Assembly: GCA_019671135.1 (NCBI GenBank)
Contig: JAHRHY010000011.1
Coordinates: forward strand, 1,612,001 to 1,676,000
From: Linnemannia hyalina
Lineage: Eukaryota > Mortierellomycota > Mortierellomycetes > Mortierellales > Mortierellaceae
Direction of reading: 5' to 3'
Length of the DNA: 64,000 bases
How positions within the stretch are numbered: position 1 is the first letter of the stretch; every line of letters begins with the position of its first letter. Below are positions 48,773 to 59,239 of the stretch, one piece after another. The position numbers and the translations under genes are program-made. The notes beneath the pieces are model-generated. The model was not told the DNA's origin. It did no database searches and was given only the letters and a program-made list of their open reading frames with translations.

Positions 48773-51100
48773 CTATGCCTCGGTCTCGATAACTTTCAGA
48801 TGTGCAAGCCCACATGCAACCTTTTTGCTCTTTGTCCCACGATACTTCCACACCTGCTCACAGTTGACCACCGCACACAGACCCCGAGGCGCTGGGTACG
48901 TAGGCTCCTTCAGCGGCACAACCGGTACCTCCAATACCTCAATTACCCTATGCTCAACCTCCTCACCATACTTCTTCCCTCCCTTCGACTCAACAGAAGG
49001 AATAGTCTCCTGCATCCACAACGGCACATCGCCCAGCGAGACCTCCGGTATTGACAGCGTAGTACCCTGAGTCGTATGTCGTACACTCAAATAGCTCACA
49101 GGGGTCATGAACCGATTCGACCGCCTTCCTCCCTTAAAACCCTCCATCCGCTTGTCATCTCCTGCACCAGCGCCGCCCTCATCATCGTCCTGGGCGCCGA
49201 TTTTACGTTTCCCGGCTTGCTTTTTGAGGAGTCGGTTAATGGTCTCGAGTTTGTCCTGTTCTGCACGTTGCGCGGACTGGTTCTTGCGGCGACGCGTGAT
49301 CTCGCTTCGCTTCAGCGCCATCTCTTCCTCAGTCTGCATTCTCTTCCTCGATTGCGCTATTAGTTATTATGGGCGAGGAGAATAAGGCATTACTAAACGA
49401 GAACGATTGGATCGCATGCAACAACAAAACAACAGAGGAGAGACGTACCGACGGGAAGCTCAAAGAGCTCGAGGGAGACATCATGGACATCCAGTTTGGA
49501 TCGCTGGCGTTTGGTCAACTGGCCTCCAAAGCCCATCCCGCGTTGAGGATTCGAGAAATCGTCATCGCTAAAATCTTCCTCGTCATCATCATCATCCTGT
49601 TGTTGCTGCTGTGGTGCCGCCTTTTTGCCCTTTCCCGTTGTAGAAGCACCACCCTTGGAGGATCCAGATCCAGATGTTGCACCAGCCGCCTTGGGTTGTA
49701 ACGGCTTTGTGTTCTCGATGTCGTCCTCCTCCTCATCTTCCTCCTCAACTTCCTCATTCTCATCATCCATTTCCATCTCATCATCCACCTCAACCTCTTC
49801 CTCTTCATCTTCTTCTTCATCCACCAATTCTTCATCCTCCTCCTCATCTTCCCCAAGACCTTCTTCATCCTCCTCTTCTTCATCCTGCAGACTCCTATTG
49901 TCGACATCCTCATCATCGTCCTCTTCCATATCAACATCCTGATCCTCTTCATCATCATCCTCCTCTTCGTCTTCGATTTCCATGTCCATTTCACGGTTCC
50001 TTGATCGTCCTGAGTTGGATGATTGCTGTGTCTGCTGCTTTTTGCGAGGGGATGATGATCGAGAGCGGGTGTTGTGACCGATCGGGGTCGACATGTTGGT
50101 CGTCGTCGTGCCCTCGTCGTCTTCCTGGTCCTCGTCCTCGCCCTCCGAGCTCATCGGCGTCGACACTAATAAGTAGATTAGTAAACAAAAGTATTAAAGG
50201 CCGTTAATAAATAATTGGATGCTAGATCAACCATCGTAACGAAGCGGTCAAATCGGCATGCAGACAACACTTACTTCGACGTTTCTGGGTAGCGCCCTTG
50301 CGCGTACTCCGGGTCGAAGGCGCTGTCGCAGCTGAAGCAGCAGCAGCCGCAACAGCAGCCCTCCTAGCCGAAGATCGCGATCTAGAGTTCGCCTGACCTG
50401 CTGCTGCCTGTGCTTGTGCTTGTGCCTGTGCCTGAGCCTGCTGTGCTCCACCGCGCCTTGTAGAAGACGAAGAAGCAGGAGTAGGAGGCACTGAATCCTC
50501 ATCCTCATCCTCCTCATCTTCCTCTTCATCTTCCTCGCCTTCATCATCCTGTCCCTCACCATCCTCATCCACCTCCTCATCAAACACATCTTCCTCTTCC
50601 TCCTCGTCATCATACTCCTCGGGCTCTGCATAGTTGATGGCCGGTTTGCGAGAACGCGTCGAGGATGGCACGAGGAATGCGCTCCGTTCTGCCGCTGATG
50701 TGTTGTTGTTGTTGCCGCCTCGGCGGCTGTTGGATGCTTGTGATTTCTGGGCAGACTTGCTGGTCGCTGCTGCCTGTCGGGCCGTCTGTTGCGGTTGCTG
50801 TTGTCTGCTCGATCCCTTAGCAGCTCCTGTACGACCACTGCCGGCTTTGGAAGACCCAGATGCCGCTGCTGCTGCTCCCTTGGCATTACCTCCGCGTTGC
50901 TGTTTACCGTTCGACGAGGTATAGACATCATCGTCCTCGGAATCACCTTGACTCAATTCCTCCTCTTCGTCATCCATCTCTTCCTCATCGCCTTCTTCGA
51001 TGTCGTCGCCTTCCTCGCTGGCAGAGAGGACGTCCTCGTCATCCTCGTCGTCGTCATAGCTATAGTTCCGTGTTTGTGCTGCCGCCCTCCTCGATGACAT
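48773..51100 (-). CDS. IES2: INO80 chromatin-remodelling complex subunit Ies2 (INO80B-like)
   Basis: Three exons: 51100-50275, 50165-49449, 49356-48773 (708 aa). Ies2 activates the Ino80 ATPase. The diagnostic PAPA-1 region is split by intron 2: QLTKRQRSKLDVHDVSLELF, then after the join ELPVAQSRKRMQTEEEMALK, RSEITRRRKNQSAQRAEQDK and a basic helix NRLLKKQAGKRK. The C-terminus has a short Cys/His cluster (GLCAVVNCEQVWKYRG, then CGLAHLKV) in place of the zf-HIT finger of animal INO80B, and it looks reduced. The first ~480 residues are low-complexity: acidic Asp/Glu blocks interleaved with Ser/Ala/Gln and Arg-rich stretches, much longer than in yeast Ies2 (~320 aa). Only the C-terminal third is alignable in principle. 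Fungal INO80 membership is inferred from PAPA-1. Confidence 0.85.
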
Positions 51101-51258
51101 TGTTGCTTGGGGTTGATGCTGAATGAAAGGGAGAAGAAAATGTGTTGGGAGTTTGAAATGTTGCGCGATCAAAGAGCCAGAAGAAAAGAGTGCGGGCTGA
51201 TCGTTATTTCCTGGCATATATTTATTTCCATGCAATTATTTTAGTGGCGTTCATTTCA

Positions 51259-54200
51259 TCAGTAATATTCGACTCCAACGTGTCTATGTCGCTCCTCAAG
51301 TCCTCCTTCCACCACCACACTGTCACCCTTACTCACTGCCACTGCACTCTCCCGCTCCCGCTCCCGCGCCCATTTAGATTCCTTGCTCAGCGGAAGCGCC
51401 GGCGACACCCTAGATCTCTCATGCCGAACAGTCTTCATGACCGAACTCGAGATCGGTTTCGACATCTCACTTCCTTTCCTCCATGCCTCTTCGCTCTCTT
51501 TCGTCCTCCCATGATCGCTCTTTCGCCACTCACCATGCCGACTGTAGTCACTATCGTAGTTTCCATCGTCATCGGTGGTGTCGATCCATTCGGGGTCATA
51601 CCCAATCGGTCTCGACAACGACGTGACAGCCGAGGATCCGCGGGAGAGACAACTCTCTGCAGAGGAAGAGGAGATGTACTGCTGTGGGATCTTGGGAGTA
51701 AGAGGGACGATAGAAGAGCAATAACTAGTTCTGGCAAGACTATTCCGATGAGGGCTGTACAGCGGCTGTTGCTGCTGCTGGTGCTGATGATGACGAAGGC
51801 CTTGACGCGACGACGTCAATGCGGACGAATTCAACTGATTCGGGAGGTGGTGGGGATAGTTGTGGTCACTGCTGTGGCGGATGTGAAAGGTATCTCGAGA
51901 ATTGCGCGTGCGGCTGCGATTCGAATACCGGCTCGTCGACTTCTTGAACTGGTGTTCGCGAACGTCCATATCGCTGTCATAGTCATCAGCATCATCCTCC
52001 ATTCGGATGAGGACATCTTGTCGAGCCAGGACGTGGCCTTCTTCAGACGAGATGGACATGATCGAGCGAATTGGGGGACTGATATGCGTCCGCGTCAGGG
52101 AAGCCGGTTTCGGGAGCTTCACCATGTGGGCCTCAAACCCCTGGCGAACACGACGACCTTGTTCCTTGTCCATCGGCAATGGAGACACCGAACTCAGAGT
52201 CGACAGTTTTGAGAATATCGACGACGACCGAGAGGAGGAGGAGGAGGAGCGAGAGGGAATTGTGGTGAGTTTTCGATGGAAGGGGGATGTGCGGCCGGAG
52301 AAGGGACCCCAGGGGTGGGTCGGAGGAATCTCGGACTCGTTCGACGTGAATGACGAGGGTACGGACGATACTGGAGCTAGTGCTGTGCGGGGTTGTAACG
52401 CGTGGGCTGCTGAGGCGATGGTCGCGACACCTCCTCCGGGAGCTGTGGCTGGGTACCTTGTAGACGCAGACGGGCGGCCACGGCACCTCGAGGACGTGGC
52501 TGAAACAGGCGGCAACGGACTAGATCCAGAACCGCCTGCAGTTTGCATCTGAGTAGTGTCCATATTCAGTGCCGCTGCGCGCTTCTGATGCTGCCGATGG
52601 ACCGCAGGATCACCGACCAATATCGGAGGCGAGATATGAACAGGAGGCACTTGTGGGTATGTGCGACCATAAGACTGTTCATCTTCTCTGTTACCACAGT
52701 CTCTATCATAGGTCAGACTCCAGGGCGGGGTGACCCTATACGAACGGAAGCGACCATATGTCGTCAATGACGACATCGACGACCCCCTCGACCCCGTCTC
52801 TGGGTCATCATCTCCCCTATGCCCTCCTCCACCCCGCAGATGCTCTCCATCACCATAATCCCCTCGACTTCGTTGCTGCCGGACATGCAGTAAGTACAAC
52901 CCCAACGCGAACACAGTCGCACAGATGATGACTATCACAGCAATCACTCCTCCATCCATCGCTGCTGTACCCGTCGGATACGATTCACTGTTGTTGAGTG
53001 CGGTGTTGTCTGTGGTCCTGGTCGTGGTCTTGGTAGTGGATGACGACGAGGAGGTAGAGATGGAGGAAGGACTAGTGTATGACAGGTTGGGTGCGATAAT
53101 GGATGGGAGAATGGGTAGACAAGACGGGTTTGGGATATTCTCCGGGCATTCTATCGTCCTAGTTGTCGTTGTCGCCTTTGGAGGAGGAGGGAGAGTTTTC
53201 GTCGGCAGCGTTGTTTTGACGATAGTCGTAGGAGTGCCCTGGCCGTTAGGATGGGATGTATTCTGTGCCACTACTGGTTTTTTTGTTGTTTTTGTTGTTT
53301 TTGTTGTTTTTGTTGGTGACGATGGTTTACCCTGGGACGAACTCGCGAGAATTCTCTTTTGTATATTAGTGCCGGCGGTAGCGAACGTCGCGGAGGAGTC
53401 AAACACACCAGTCGTCTGGACAGGGTACGTAGGTTCTATTGTGGTTTCATGGGTGCCAGTTGGAACGCCAGTCGTCGGGACATAATGGGTGGTTGTGGCT
53501 TCATAGGTCTCGGTGGGGACGTTGGTGATTAGGAGATTAGTGGAGGCGGTGTGGTTGAGGGGCTGGAAGAAGGTGAATTGTGGAGACCTGCCACAAAGAG
53601 TCTCTGCAGTCTTGGGGTTGGAGTTGTCGTTGCTTGAGCACCAAAGCTCTACGTGGACCTTCTATACCACAGGAGGTAATAATAAGGGAAAGAAGGAAGG
53701 AGTGGAAGCAAGAAAAAAAACGTTCATTTGTCAGTTTGGAAGGAGAAAGAAAGAGATGAGAGGTATACGCACAGACAGTCCAGGGTCAACAACAAAATAA
53801 TAACTTGCGCGTTGCTCCTGATCAATGATCTGCGGCAAGGTCAAGGAATACTGATTCTCCATCACTGCAACACCAGGCCATTCCAAGATCCTGGCACTCT
53901 TGTTCTCCTTCGGATCATCATCAGAGAACAATATGGGTGTGAACGAATCCCAGTTGCTGGTAGAGTTGTTATTCCAGGCAAAGGCGAAGGTGCTGCAAGA
54001 GGGGAAGGATTCGCGGTCGTCCCAGCGGATGGTGAGGGAGGAGTTGTTGTTGTCTGGTGGTGGTGGTAGTGGGATTGGGAGCGCTGTTGTGTTTTTCATT
54101 TGCTTGTTTGTTGTGTGATTCTTGTTGTTTGTTTGTTGCTGGGTATGGTTGCTGTGTGAAGGATAAGAGTGGGATTGTGTGAGGTGGGTGTAAGTAAGTG

Positions 54201-54357
54201 TGTGTATGTGTGTTTGTGTGTGTGAAAGGTGTAGTAACGTAAAGGGTGCGAGAGGGATGGAGGGATGGAGGGTTGACGCAGAAATGAAGAAAACGAAGAG
54301 CGAAAGAGCGGGAAGAGACTGAGGGATGAGAAAGACGACAAAGAGAAAAATCTGCAT
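51259..54357 (-). CDS. Single-pass cell-surface protein, Ser/Thr-rich, large cytosolic tail
   Basis: Two exons: 54357-53773 and 53661-51259 (about 995 aa with this start). The order is: hydrophobic leader (MQIFLFVVFLIPQSLPALSL), a conserved-looking ectodomain (CSTFAFAW, SNWDSFTPILFSDDD, EWPGVAVMENQYSLTLPQII, then across the intron KVHVELWC and CGRSPQFTFFQ), a long Thr/Ser/Pro stalk suited to O-mannosylation, one membrane span near residues 430-453 (GGVIAVIVIICATVFALGLY) followed by basic residues, and a ~540-residue Ser/Arg-rich cytosolic tail. This layout resembles fungal wall sensors or signalling mucins, but no WSC domain is present and I do not recognise the ectodomain. Residues ~45-100 read like untranslated sequence; a later start at an internal Met would lose the signal peptide. 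The stop is 158 bases before the IES2 start. Confidence 0.75.
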
Positions 54358-54890
54358 GGACGCAACAAGGCACTTGATGAGAACAAAAAAAACAATGGCC
54401 AAAAAGAGGCTGTGCTTCGTGCTTAAGACGGATCCCCATGGTTACATGAACGATAACAAGGAACAACAATCATTTCCATATGGTTCTGCTTAACTACGAC
54501 AGTACTATGGCGCTCGCAAAATCCTAGGGCTAAAAAAAGGGGGCAGGACAAAGTTGACACCGGATGGAGGCGATGATTATTATGTTGTTGTGTTCGAGAG
54601 GGAATTGTAACAAAAAGGAGAATATAAAAATATGTGTGTACAATGGATGCTTCATAGACATGGATAATGGCGCATGACATGGGGCAAGCCCCTTCGTCCG
54701 TGTTGTCATAATGAGAGAGGGTTTTGGTCAGAAATAAATCGCACAAGAACAATTGTTTTTAACAGGGTCTATTGTTTATGGTGTCTATGTATGAGTATTA
54801 GAGGTTGAGAATAGTAGTATGATACAATATGGGATGCAAATAATAAAAGAATGAAACGGAACAAAAGTGGCGGAAAATAGACGTCATGGT
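54358..54890. other. Spacer between the surface-protein and YeiH-family genes
   Basis: 533 bases. The half near 54360-54420 is the promoter side of the surface-protein gene; the rest is the 3' flank of the YeiH-family gene. Nothing else seen. Confidence 0.5.
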
Positions 54891-57094
54891 TTAGAAGAGC
54901 TCAAAGGCAACATAGGCAAGAGCGAAGGTCGACAAGATATCGACCAACTGAGCAAGGGCATACAGGGCCGTCAGCTTGAGCAACAACCTAGCGTCCCGAC
55001 GGAGCTCGTGGAACTGCAGACCCATTCCAATGCTGACAAAACTCATGGTAGAGAACCATTCGCCAACCATGAACGAGAACGTGTTGACATTCGCACGGTC
55101 CACTGCGGGAACCGCGGTGTTGAATAAGATAGCTGTCAGTATGAAACCAAGAACAAACTTTGGGAACCGAGCCCAGAGCATGGTGCCGTAGGGGACGGGC
55201 TTGAAATCAGTCTTTGAACGGAGGTTCTCGTCCTCGAGGGAGCTGTGAAGGGCGCGTGTGCGACGCTCTTCGCGCTTGGTCCAGACAATAGCAACACCGA
55301 CAGAAATGGGACCAATCAGGACATTCTGGACCATCTTGACCACAGCCGAGGATTGGACTGCAGCATTGTCACCAAAGATGGTAGCGGCGGCGATGACAGC
55401 TCCGGTCGAGTCAACACATCCACCGAACCAGGCACCGGCGACATTGGCGCTGATGCCGATAGCTTTGGCGATGTAAGGGAGGGCGATGATGGAGGGGATG
55501 GTGAAGACAGAGATGATGGCGATGGGCAGGTCGGCTTTATTGCCTGCACCGAGGGAGGCGGAGAGGGCGATGGCGGCGGAGGAACCGCAGATGAAGGTTG
55601 CGCCGGACATGATCATGGCGGTTTGGAGGTCGATCTTGAGCCAGGAGACGCCGAGCATGGCGACGACGACGAAGAGGGTTGGGGTGTCGATCCATGAGAC
55701 GAAGAGGGCACGAGGGGCCAATGGCTTGAGTACTGTGAAGTCAATACTACATTATGAGTAATAAGGAGTACGAAGGGTATGGTATTAGTGCCAATGTCAG
55801 GTAAACAAACAAACACACAAAATAAGGTGTGGGTGGGCGTAAAGGGAGAGGGGTACACAGGGGAGAGCGGAGTAAAAAGATGAAGGGAGATAGAAGAGAG
55901 GGAAGAAGGGAGAGAGAAAAATGATTCATTTTGGGTCCGGATTAGGAAAGGGACACTGATGACGCCAGATGATACCACTGGCGGGTGGGGTACTCTTCTG
56001 CTTCTTCTTCTCTTTCGGATGTCGGTTGGATGTTGCTGAAATGTATGTGTTCATGTGTGATATGTGTGAGCAAATTATAAACATGTTGTTCGTCTGGGGA
56101 AGGGGAGAGAGAAGGGTGAGAAAAAAATAGGGTTTCCGCCATTCCATTCCGTGGTCTCTTCTCTCTTTTTTTCATTCTCCCCCTTTGTTCAACTCACCAA
56201 GGGCCTCTTGAATGAAATGGTGGGGGACAAGATGAAAAACATTCGATTCTCCTCGATCCAACTGCTCCTCTTTGCCCCCCATTAACAATAATTCATGTTG
56301 TGCCTGAACAGTAATAAGAAATAGAAGACTTACCAGAGAAGAACCAAAGAGGTGGCAATATACAACTCAGTCTGCTGCGCGACCTTCAACCAAGGCGCCA
56401 AAGGCTTCGACCGTCCATCTGGCAGAGCCTTCCCACCCATCGCATTTCTCAAGATCGTTCCAAACAAAATCGCCCAGATCGAGTCTCCCAAACTAGCACT
56501 CTTGATACTCTTCTGAGCTGCCAACCACTTGCTCAGAAAGCTCAACACATAGACCACAAGGTAACCCTGAGGAAATTGTTTCCAGGCCTTGGCGCCGGTT
56601 GCCCAAAGTCCCAACCAGACGAGGAGTCCTTGGAGAGGGAAAAGAACGAAGAGACCAAGGTTTTCGGTCCCGTGGAGAGAGTCGAAGGGGTTGGAGGACC
56701 AGATCTTGAAATGAGCTTCAGGGATGTCGTGGTGGACGGCGATAGCAATCATGGCAAAGAGGAAGAGGCCAATCCAGCAGGGCCACCAATCTTCGCTGTT
56801 CCACCCCATCAGCCATGGGTGTCTTGTCAGGAACGTGTCTGCTTGTTTTTCGTGAGAGTCCTTTTTAGAACTTTGTGTTGAAGAGTCTGTTGCTGGGAGG
56901 GGTGTCTTTTTGTCGGATTCATTGGTGGGGATTGCTGTGATGGTCATTGAGTTGCAGCGTGTGTTGGTGTTGGTGGTAGGAGTGGTGGAGGCGTGGTTGG
57001 CAATGCTCGAGTTGTTGTTGTTGGTGGTGGAGATGTTGTCGTTCAGGAGGTCGACAGAGGCTCTCCGTTGACGAGGGTTCTGTTCAGTAGACAT
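54891..57094 (-). CDS. YeiH/UPF0324-family membrane carrier (putative sulfate/anion exporter)
   Basis: Two exons: 57094-56334 and 55746-54891 (538 aa). After a ~90-residue polar, Asn/Thr-rich cytosolic N-terminus there are about ten to twelve hydrophobic spans. Characteristic segments are MSGATFICGSSAAIALSASL, AGAWFGGCVDSTGAVIAAAT, AAVQSSAVVKMVQNVLIGPI and a final block with FSFMVGEWFSTMSFVSIGMG. These match the bacterial YeiH family (UPF0324, Cons_hypoth698), annotated as putative sulfate exporters with little biochemistry. The 587-base intron falls between predicted spans. The N-terminal extension has no bacterial counterpart and may be regulatory. Substrate and cellular membrane are not known. 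The family is mainly bacterial, so ancient transfer is possible. The P3B Mg2+ ATPase is the next gene upstream on the same strand. Confidence 0.85.
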
Positions 57095-59239
57095 GGTATA
57101 TTATGTTGTGAGGAAGAGGAGGTCGTATGTTTTGTGGTCCGATCAGAGTTGCGAGGGGTATTTGATGATGGATTGTGAAAGGATGAATGAGTGAATGAGT
57201 GTAGAGTAAGAAGTAGAGAAAAGAGCTGAGGATGAGAGAATAAAAGAATGGGATATGTGAAGAGAATAAGGAGAAGCAAAGAAAAAGAAAAAGGGAAAAC
57301 CAGGCTACTCACCCGACTGTATTTATTACCTTTTTCATTTTTCAGTTTCCGCACCAAATCAACCTTCTGTCCTTCATAAAGTCTGACTCGCAGTTCATTC
57401 ACATTCATGTATGAGTGTAAGTGTATAAGTGTCGATGGTCTAGGTACACGACTCTTTCTTCACTCTTAATCTCATATGTCGTAAACCCATGTCAATGAAT
57501 GAGGGTATTTATCCGCGCCCGCATGCACATGTATGTCATGGCTCATCCACTTCGGTCTCCTCCTTCCAAACCATTCAAAGTTGTACCACTCGGGACACGT
57601 TCTTTTTCCCAACAACTCTCCCTCGTCCTCTCTGCTTTTACCCTAACTACTTCAAACAAACAATGGAGTAATAACCTCAAGAGGCGCCAATCTCTGTGTC
57701 CTTTGTCTCCTGAGTGCCAAAAGAAAACAAAGAAAAAAGTCCGACGGCCACTGAAATATTTTTTTTCCCTTCGACGCCTAAACGAAATGATTCGTGTCTC
57801 TCATTTTCTTCTCCTTTGTAGACCCTGGTACCCGCCTCAACCTGTCCTTTTTTCTGACATAGATCCAGAAAAGCTACACTGACACCCAGCCAGAACCCGC
57901 TTACCCTATTGTCTCTTGTTCGCCTTTCGAGGAAGGGCCTCGACCCCTGGGATCCATCGCCGTTAACCAGGAAAAGGTAAAGATGTTCATGGTGATTCGC
58001 CATTCTTCTTCACCAAAAGGAAGAAGAAATGTCGAGCAGTGAATTAATTCATGCGGACAGTTCATTGAAAAGAGAAGTAGAAGATAGAAGACTAAGCCAA
58101 TACATGCATGCGACCTGCAAGCATCCCAGCAACGGTACTCGTCCTTTCCTTTTTTTATTCGTTCCCTCGTCCCTCAGGCTTAATTGAGTTTGGAACAAAG
58201 GATGGAAGAATCATAAAAATATCCAGGAACTAACCTCCTCCTCCTCCTCCACCCCTCACACGTCGCTTATTACCGATTACCTTTGTGACTTGAAGCACAA
58301 GGGCACTATGAATCATATGCACTATTATTCCGCTCCTCATGCACTTTTACTCAAAAAATCTAAGCAATTATTCCTTGCTCCTCGTGGAAAAATACCACCT
58401 CTACTCATTGGTACGCCTGGCAAACTACCAAACTGTTGTACATGTCTTTTATCTTCGGTTAGGATTCAGGCTATTTCGGATTATGGCAAAAAGGAGCGCC
58501 GAGGCAAGGCAGACGGTTGCAAGGTGGTGAAATGGAGTTAGACTCTATGTGCGTAGCATGTGTATATCATGGATTGACATGATTCTGCTTCTTCATAAGA
58601 TTCTATCGTTAGAGTAAAGAGAAACGCGGATGGACACAAATGTCAATTGGAAGTAAAGGAGTGCCGAGCAAATAAACAAACAAAACGATGTCATAAAAGC
58701 TGAGAAGCTAAAAAAAACCCCCGAATGACTCCAACTGACAGGATCTCGCTTCTATGCCCATATTCTCCACAACTCCTTTTTTTTTAATTTTCGTTCCGTT
58801 GCACCCTTCCGGACAATTGCTGAGCAACTCCCTTTTCGGGAAAGCAAACCGAATAAACAACCTGGCTTTGCTTGTTTGTTTGTTGGCCTGTTGGTTTGTT
58901 TTGGCGGCGGCGGTGGTAGAAAATTAAAAATGGCAGAAGCCCAGCCTGTTACGTCGTTGTGTGATTTGACCCCACTTTGTTCTTTTGTCTCGCAAAAACT
59001 GATATCCTTCTATTAGCCGTTATACCAAGAAAAGCGGATTCTAGGCCTTCTATGTAAAAAAAATTGACGATCCATTTCCTACCTGCAACACTCCATCCGA
59101 ACTGTCATTGTCATACACCATACATGAACAAAAGCGGAAGTGGCGCGAAAGTCGAAAAAAAACCCCTGCAGACAGTTTTTATTATCGAGAAAAGGATATG
59201 AAGAAAAAAAAATAAGAAAAGAGGGAGGAGAGGGGATAT
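57095..59239. other. Spacer between the YeiH-family gene and the Mg2+ ATPase
   Basis: 2.1 kb without a supported gene. 57110-57310 is purine-rich on the plus strand, fitting a pyrimidine-rich 5' leader for the carrier. 58300-58550 has an open frame with no recognised motif. 59160-59239 is A-rich 3' flank of the ATPase gene. Confidence 0.5.

Noticed and set aside
49625..50207. Plus-strand Ser- or Pro/His-rich frames
   Set aside because: Antisense shadows of the acidic blocks of IES2.
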